Shown here in pieces: positions 59,582 through 64,000 of a stretch of DNA of 64,000 nt; the stretch's first letter is position 1; each line of letters begins with the position of its first letter. The stretch covers positions 17,687 to 81,686 of the forward strand of contig PAQL01000029.1 of NCBI GenBank assembly GCA_002709295.1, read 5' to 3'. The notes under the pieces are model-generated. The model was not told the DNA's origin. It was given only the letters and a program-made list of their open reading frames with translations, and ran no database searches. The translations under genes and the position numbers were made by a program. This stretch comes from Phycisphaerae bacterium. GTDB taxonomy: Bacteria > Planctomycetota > Phycisphaerae > Phycisphaerales > SM1A02.

Positions 59582-61888
59582 TCAACCCCCCACCATCCGG
59601 GGATCGTCCGCAGCGAGCAGAAGCCTGGCCTTGAGCAGGAGAACCGCGGTCTCGAGCTGGGCATCGATGCCCTCGCCGACCAGGGCATCGGGCCGCGGGC
59701 GGTCGGCCGGGTCCCGGTCCTCGTCCCAGTCGGCGATCAGGTCGCTCTTGCGACGCAGCTCGTAGGCGTCCTGGGTCTGATCGGGGGTCATCTCCACGAC
59801 AAGATCGGGGTTGACTCCCCAGTCCTCGGCTCCGGGCATCTTGTGGACCAGCCTGCCCCGCTCCTCGCCGGGGGCCGGTGGCAGGGCGTAGTACTGGTTG
59901 GTGAGCTTGAATGCCGCGGGACCGCCGCGTCGATCGCTCACATCGTGAACCGTCTGGACGCTGCCCTTCCCGAAGGTGCGTTCGCCGATGACCACCGCCG
60001 CCGAGTGGGCCTGAAGACATCCGCTGACGATCTCGCTGGCACTCGCGGAGCCCTGGTTGACCAGCACCACCAGCGGCAGTCCCTCGAGCGGGGCCTCGCC
60101 GCGGGCCGGTCGCTCCCAGACGGTGCGACCGTCACGGTCCTCGCAGGAGACGATGCCACCCTCGCTCACGAAGTGGTTCGAGAACCGGATCGCGCTGTCA
60201 AGCAGCCCGCCGGGGTTGAACCGCAGATCGAGGATGAGACCCTCGAGCGGACGCACCTCCCGCATCTGGGCCACCGCGGAGAGGAAGTCCTCGTAGCTCT
60301 CGTCGTTGAAGGACGTCAGACGGACGTATCCGATCCCGTCCGATTCATCGATGAACCAGTCCCACTGCGGAGTGCCGTCGTCCTCGAGGGAGGTCTTGTA
60401 CCAGCCGTTGACGGATCGGATCTTGATCCGGTCGCGCACGATCGGAATGTCGATGGGCTCCTCCTCGTCCTCCCTGGAGACGGTGAGGACGACCTCCTCG
60501 CCTCGAGGCCCGGTGATCTCGTCGACGGCCCGGTTCAGACTCCATCCGGTGGTGGGCACGCCGCTGACCGAGATGATCAGGTCCTTCTCCTCCACCCCGG
60601 CCCGGGATGCGGGGGAACCCTCGAGGGGGTTCTGCACCATCAACTCGCGCTTGTCGTTGTGGCGGATCAGAATCCCGACCCCGACGAAGTCCCCCTGGAC
60701 CTGCTGCTGGAAGCGACGAAGCTGCTCGGGCCAGATGATCTGGGTGTACTGGTCCTCGTACTGATCCTCGAGTCGGTAGGTGGCGCCTTCGCCGAACTCG
60801 CGATAGATCACCTCGGGCTGCACGTCGATGGTCTCGCCGTTGGCGACGAACAGCTCTCTCATGATCCGGTTGTAGTCCCGACGCCCGGTCTCGTCGGCGG
60901 GGATCTCCGCCAGTCGGGTCCGTTCGCGACGAACCACGTCCAGCCAGGCCTCGGTCCGCTCGGATTCGGACAGATTCGGGAAGTTCTCCCCGAGCTGCTC
61001 GGTCGACGCGAAGATCTCGAGAGCCTCCAGGCCGCCGTCCAGCAGGGGCTTCCAGCCGCAGGCCGAGATGTGCATCGAAGCGGCCCGTCGCAGGGAGTCG
61101 TTGACCATCTTCTCGGTGATGCCCTGCAGGGGGACCTTCCAGTCCTCGGCGAAGGCCTCGTTGAACTCTGGGAATTCGGTCTCGGGATCGATCCGGTCGA
61201 CCTGCATCCTTCGAAGCTCGTGCAGGGATCGGGGCGCGTACCGCGCCAGCAGTCCGATGCGGCGGTTGACCTCGTCCAGTCGCTGGTCGTATCGCTCGTG
61301 ACCGTCCTTGCGGTCCGTGTCCTCGTGGAGGGTCCGCAGCCGGAAGAGGATCTCCTGGACGAAGAGCCAGTCACGCTGCTCGCGGGCGCCTTCCTCCGCC
61401 TCCTCGGCGGTTCGGACCAGCTCCTGGATCACGGGCTCCTCGAGCACCGCGTTCCAGTCGTCGGACAGGGTCTGCAGTTCGATCGCCGCGGTCAGCGCCT
61501 CGGTGAGGTCCTGCTCGTCGAGCGCCTCCCGGATCTCTTCCGCGGCCTTCCGGCGACCTTCCTCGCGATCCTCGATCGTGGCGGCCTCGTGATCGGTCCT
61601 CGCCTCGAGAGCCATGCGCAGGGACGCGGCCCGGTCGGCATCAGCTCCCGCGGGGATGCTCGCGAAATGGGCGTCGACATCGTCCAGCCGACCCTCGAGA
61701 GCGGCCTGCCAGAGATCGTCGCGCCAGGCGGCGACTTCATCGGCGACCTCCCGGTCGGAGCCGACGACCACGACTTCGTCCTGGGGTGCCGGGGCGGCCG
61801 TGGACACGGGCAGGAGCACGACGGCTCCGATCCCGAGGAGAGCGGGACGCAGGAATCGGAGAAGAGGCTTCTGAAGGTCGATCGGCAT
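59582..61888 (-). CDS. S41-family periplasmic carboxy-terminal protease
   Basis: 768-residue tail-specific protease. Signal or anchor helix at about 13-30 (LRPALLGIGAVVLLPVSTAA). A helical region of about 330 residues precedes a PDZ domain (VGVGILIRHNDKRELMVQNP, GSPASRAGVEEKDLIISVSG). The protease core has GIGYVRLTSFNDESYEDFLS, GLILDLRFNPGGLLDSAIRF, the nucleophile in NQGSASASEIVSGCLQ, and the general base Lys in VVIGERTFGKGSVQTV. This is the Ser-Lys dyad of CtpA/Prc enzymes; it should cut misassembled or regulatory envelope proteins at their C-termini. ATG 61888 is chosen; ATG 61903 is close. The long helical N-region is larger than in CtpA. Confidence 0.9.
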   Translation of the reverse strand: MPIDLQKPLLRFLRPALLGIGAVVLLPVSTAAPAPQDEVVVVGSDREVADEVAAWRDDLWQAALEGRLDDVDAHFASIPAGADADRAASLRMALEARTDHEAATIEDREEGRRKAAEEIREALDEQDLTEALTAAIELQTLSDDWNAVLEEPVIQELVRTAEEAEEGAREQRDWLFVQEILFRLRTLHEDTDRKDGHERYDQRLDEVNRRIGLLARYAPRSLHELRRMQVDRIDPETEFPEFNEAFAEDWKVPLQGITEKMVNDSLRRAASMHISACGWKPLLDGGLEALEIFASTEQLGENFPNLSESERTEAWLDVVRRERTRLAEIPADETGRRDYNRIMRELFVANGETIDVQPEVIYREFGEGATYRLEDQYEDQYTQIIWPEQLRRFQQQVQGDFVGVGILIRHNDKRELMVQNPLEGSPASRAGVEEKDLIISVSGVPTTGWSLNRAVDEITGPRGEEVVLTVSREDEEEPIDIPIVRDRIKIRSVNGWYKTSLEDDGTPQWDWFIDESDGIGYVRLTSFNDESYEDFLSAVAQMREVRPLEGLILDLRFNPGGLLDSAIRFSNHFVSEGGIVSCEDRDGRTVWERPARGEAPLEGLPLVVLVNQGSASASEIVSGCLQAHSAAVVIGERTFGKGSVQTVHDVSDRRGGPAAFKLTNQYYALPPAPGEERGRLVHKMPGAEDWGVNPDLVVEMTPDQTQDAYELRRKSDLIADWDEDRDPADRPRPDALVGEGIDAQLETAVLLLKARLLLAADDPRMVGG

Positions 61889-62124
61889 GTGTCGTGAATC
61901 CATGGATTCGCAGGAATCTTGCAAACCGTTTCCCCCGGTGGGGCTGAAAACGGGGCATGGGGTCCGGACCTCGAGGGAATCGACCCATCTCGATTCCGAG
62001 TCCAGTCCTGACCCGCGGGCCACTCCTCCATACCCTAGCGGCCGTGGAATGTTCGGATCGTCGGGATCCATGGGATTCTTATGAGACCATTGGAATGCCA
62101 CCCACCCCCCGGAAGGCACGGAAG

Positions 62125-63075
62125 ATGAGTCGTGATCGGTCGAACAATGGACCTCGATGTCCTGAATGCGGGTACGACCTGCAGGGGCTGATAGACCCGG
62201 AGCGATGCCCGGAATGCGGCATCCCCATCACCCCATCCATGCTCGTGCCGGTCGTCCCGCGGGAACTCGACGCGGGCGATGCGGTCGAGGGAAGCGGATT
62301 GTGGATCATCGCGGCCTGCACCTGGTGCTCCGCCCTGCCGCTCTCCGGTCTCATGCTCAAGCCGTACATCGGGGCGATGATCATCGTGGCGTTCACCCTC
62401 GGCGCCCTTGCCAGGCTTCAGGGCTGGCTGCGTCTGCACCGGGGTCCGCTTCATCGACACGACTCCACGGGATTCGAACTCTTCGTTCGCGGCGTCACCT
62501 TCCTCGAACTCGCCTTCATGCTGACCCTGGTGGTCCTGTGGTTCGGTCCCTGGTCCGTTCACATCACCGTGTGGTGGCTGGTCGCCGCGGTGGGGATCGT
62601 GATCGGCGCCGTCGACATCGCCGCACCATCGATCGCGGCGAGCATCCTCGGGCGGCAGGTCGAGGATCCGATGCTGGTGAGCGTCGGGATCGTCTCCGCG
62701 ATCGCGGGTCTCGTCTCCTGCGTCACGAGCCTTGCGGGCCTCTTCGTCTCCTTCGGGCTGCAGGCGAGGGCGACGCCGCCCAGCGGCGCGGAGACCATGG
62801 TGTTCAACGGTCTCCTCGCAGGCACGCTCCTCTTCACCGCCATCGCCGCCCATTTCGGGCGCGTAGCGATCCTCGGGATCCAGTCAGTGCTGCTGGAGCG
62901 ATTCATCGACGACCAGTCGGATCACGAGGAGGGGGCGAGGATCGGCGGAGCCTGGATCCCGGCTCGAACCGGCCGTCGCCGCACCCCGCCTCCGGATGCG
63001 GTCGAATCGGATCCGATCCCGCTCTCACCGCGAAAACCGCCGCGACGCCGCCGCGGCCGTTCCGAGGGACGCTGA
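62125..63075 (+). CDS. Zinc-ribbon multi-pass membrane protein
   Basis: 316-residue membrane protein with an N-terminal zinc ribbon: C12-P-E-C15 and C28-P-E-C31 in CPECGYDLQGLIDPERCPEC, a pattern common in planctomycete membrane proteins. Five to six hydrophobic segments follow (LWIIAACTWCSALPLSGLM, IGAMIIVAFTLGALA, FLELAFMLTLVVLWFG, VHITVWWLVAAVGIVIGAVD, GIVSAIAGLVSCVTSLAGLF). The C-terminus is basic (RKPPRRRRGRSEGR). Function is unknown. GGAAGG lies 8 bases before ATG 62125, which is preferred; ATG 62095 and a GTG-free upstream frame are also open. It converges with trpE, whose stop is 15 bases away. Confidence 0.75.
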   Translation: MSRDRSNNGPRCPECGYDLQGLIDPERCPECGIPITPSMLVPVVPRELDAGDAVEGSGLWIIAACTWCSALPLSGLMLKPYIGAMIIVAFTLGALARLQGWLRLHRGPLHRHDSTGFELFVRGVTFLELAFMLTLVVLWFGPWSVHITVWWLVAAVGIVIGAVDIAAPSIAASILGRQVEDPMLVSVGIVSAIAGLVSCVTSLAGLFVSFGLQARATPPSGAETMVFNGLLAGTLLFTAIAAHFGRVAILGIQSVLLERFIDDQSDHEEGARIGGAWIPARTGRRRTPPPDAVESDPIPLSPRKPPRRRRGRSEGR

Positions 63076-63090
63076 TCATCCGATCGCGGA

Positions 63091-64000
63091 TCAGTCCGCC
63101 CGAGATCCGAAGGCACGTTCCGCGAGATCGATCGCGCGACCGAGCGCCGCGGCCTTGTTGACCGTCTCCTGCCACTCCGCACCGGGATCCGAATCCAGGA
63201 CCACGCCCGCTCCGGCCTGCAGGTGGACGGTCCAGGGTCCCTCCCCATCACCGGTGGGCACCACCATCGTCCTGAGGGCGATGGCGATGTCCAGATCGCC
63301 GGCAAGATCGATCGCACCGATCCCGCCCGCGTACGGCCCCCGTCGCACCGGCTCGAGCTCGTCGATGATCTGCATCGCGCGGATCTTCGGAGCGCCACTG
63401 ACCGTGCCGACCGGCAGGGTCGCCCGAAGGGCGTCGAGATCGTCGAGGTCCGGGCGGAGCGTGCCGCTCACCACCGAACCGATGTGCATCACGTGGCTGT
63501 AGCGCTCCACCTGCATCACCTGATCGAGGGTGATCGACCCCGGATCGCAGATTCGGCCGAGATCGTTGCGACCGAGATCGACCAGCATGACGTGCTCGGC
63601 CCGCTCCTTCTCGTCGCCGAGCAGTTCGTGCTCGAGCGAGAGGTCCTCCGCCTCGTCGCGGCCTCGCGGCCGGGTTCCGGCCAGCGGACGATTCACCACC
63701 TCGCGGTCGCGGACCCGGCAGAGGATCTCCGGACTGGCGGCCACCAGCATGCAGCCCCGGGCCTGCAGGTAGATCTGATAGGGCGACGGGTTCACCACCC
63801 GAAGGGCCCGGTAGAGGTCGAAGGGATCGACGTCGGTAGAACGCTCGAATCGCTGACTGAGCACCACCTGGAAGGCGTCGCCCGCCGCGATGTACTCGCG
63901 GGTTCGTTCCACCGCGGATTCGAACTCCTCCCGAGCCATGGTCGATCTCGCGGGCGGATCAGGGGGAAGATCCAGATCCAGGTCGATGGCCCCGGGGGCG
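63091..64000 (-). CDS. trpE: Anthranilate synthase component I, 5' end cut by window edge
   Basis: C-terminal chorismate-binding domain of an anthranilate synthase, first enzyme of tryptophan synthesis. Seen: [80 protein letters not shown], and [20 protein letters not shown]. The frame is open past ATG 63939 up to the window edge (reading [20 protein letters not shown]), so the true start lies outside. LAGTRPRG and [10 protein letters not shown] suit TrpE better than PabB, though the two are close relatives. trpB at 52 kb is the only other trp gene here. The convergent stop of the zinc-ribbon gene is 15 bases away. Confidence 0.92.
   Translation of the reverse strand, partial: APGAIDLDLDLPPDPPARSTMAREEFESAVERTREYIAAGDAFQVVLSQRFERSTDVDPFDLYRALRVVNPSPYQIYLQARGCMLVAASPEILCRVRDREVVNRPLAGTRPRGRDEAEDLSLEHELLGDEKERAEHVMLVDLGRNDLGRICDPGSITLDQVMQVERYSHVMHIGSVVSGTLRPDLDDLDALRATLPVGTVSGAPKIRAMQIIDELEPVRRGPYAGGIGAIDLAGDLDIAIALRTMVVPTGDGEGPWTVHLQAGAGVVLDSDPGAEWQETVNKAAALGRAIDLAERAFGSRAD

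Overview
The window is GC-rich, densely packed bacterial chromosome, most likely from a Phycisphaerae-type planctomycete. The evidence is cumulative: (i) exported proteins end either in a paired calcium-loop dockerin-like tail (30-1040, 37146-37859) or in a PEP-CTERM-like tail with VPAPG/VPGP, a hydrophobic helix and an Arg cluster (25949-26632, 28096-28743), both typical of that group; (ii) there is a two-CxxC zinc-ribbon membrane protein and a large VWA/ExbD/TPR operon of planctomycete style; (iii) genes run in short operons with 4-base ATGA/GTGA overlaps and frequent GTG/TTG starts. I saw no tRNA, rRNA, CRISPR array, transposase or prophage. The only clear gene decay is a glycosyltransferase remnant at 55504-55890.

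Layout. 0-3.4 kb: secreted GH16 glucanase, a fused two-repeat TMEM175-like channel and a small membrane protein. 3.4-6.9 kb (minus): PhzF-like isomerase, Tat-exported metallophosphoesterase, rRNA methyltransferases RsmE and RsmJ. 7.0-11.1 kb (plus): cystathionine beta-synthase, cystathionine gamma-lyase/synthase (together reverse transsulfuration) and a TPR-sulfotransferase. 11.1-21.3 kb (minus): a tightly overlapping eight-gene operon (TonB-like VWA protein, secreted protein, TolQ/ExbB, two ExbD, a TPR protein, a 1006-residue membrane protein, a secreted protein). It looks like a proton-motive-force-powered envelope machine with no obvious named counterpart and is the best candidate for an undescribed system. 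21.5-28 kb (plus): housekeeping genes pyrH, frr, nrdR, thrS and infC; infC probably starts at AUC and stands alone without rpmI-rplT.

29.0-33.4 kb (minus): an iron-uptake operon (FutA/FbpA-like binding protein, Tat-exported imelysin-like protein, FbpB-like permease, ATPase) behind a promoter with a Fur-like palindrome. 33.4-36.3 kb (minus): ispD with an acidic insertion, a secreted alpha-toroid protein and rsmD. 36.3-44.7 kb: hydrolase, dockerin-tailed secreted protein, HExxH metallopeptidase-like protein, valS, TPR lipoprotein, pteridine-reductase-like SDR and a small membrane protein. 44.8-54.3 kb (plus): a contiguous run of AsmA/TamB-like giant protein, LOG-family protein, lipoprotein, pssA, trpB and an RCC1-like protein, linking phospholipid synthesis with a probable lipid-transfer protein. 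54.3-59.4 kb (minus): EEP-family nuclease/phosphatase and the pyruvate dehydrogenase genes E1alpha, E1beta, E2 (no E3 here). 59.6-64 kb: S41 protease, zinc-ribbon membrane protein, and trpE running off the right edge.

Functions are read from motifs, length and context only; no database search was possible.
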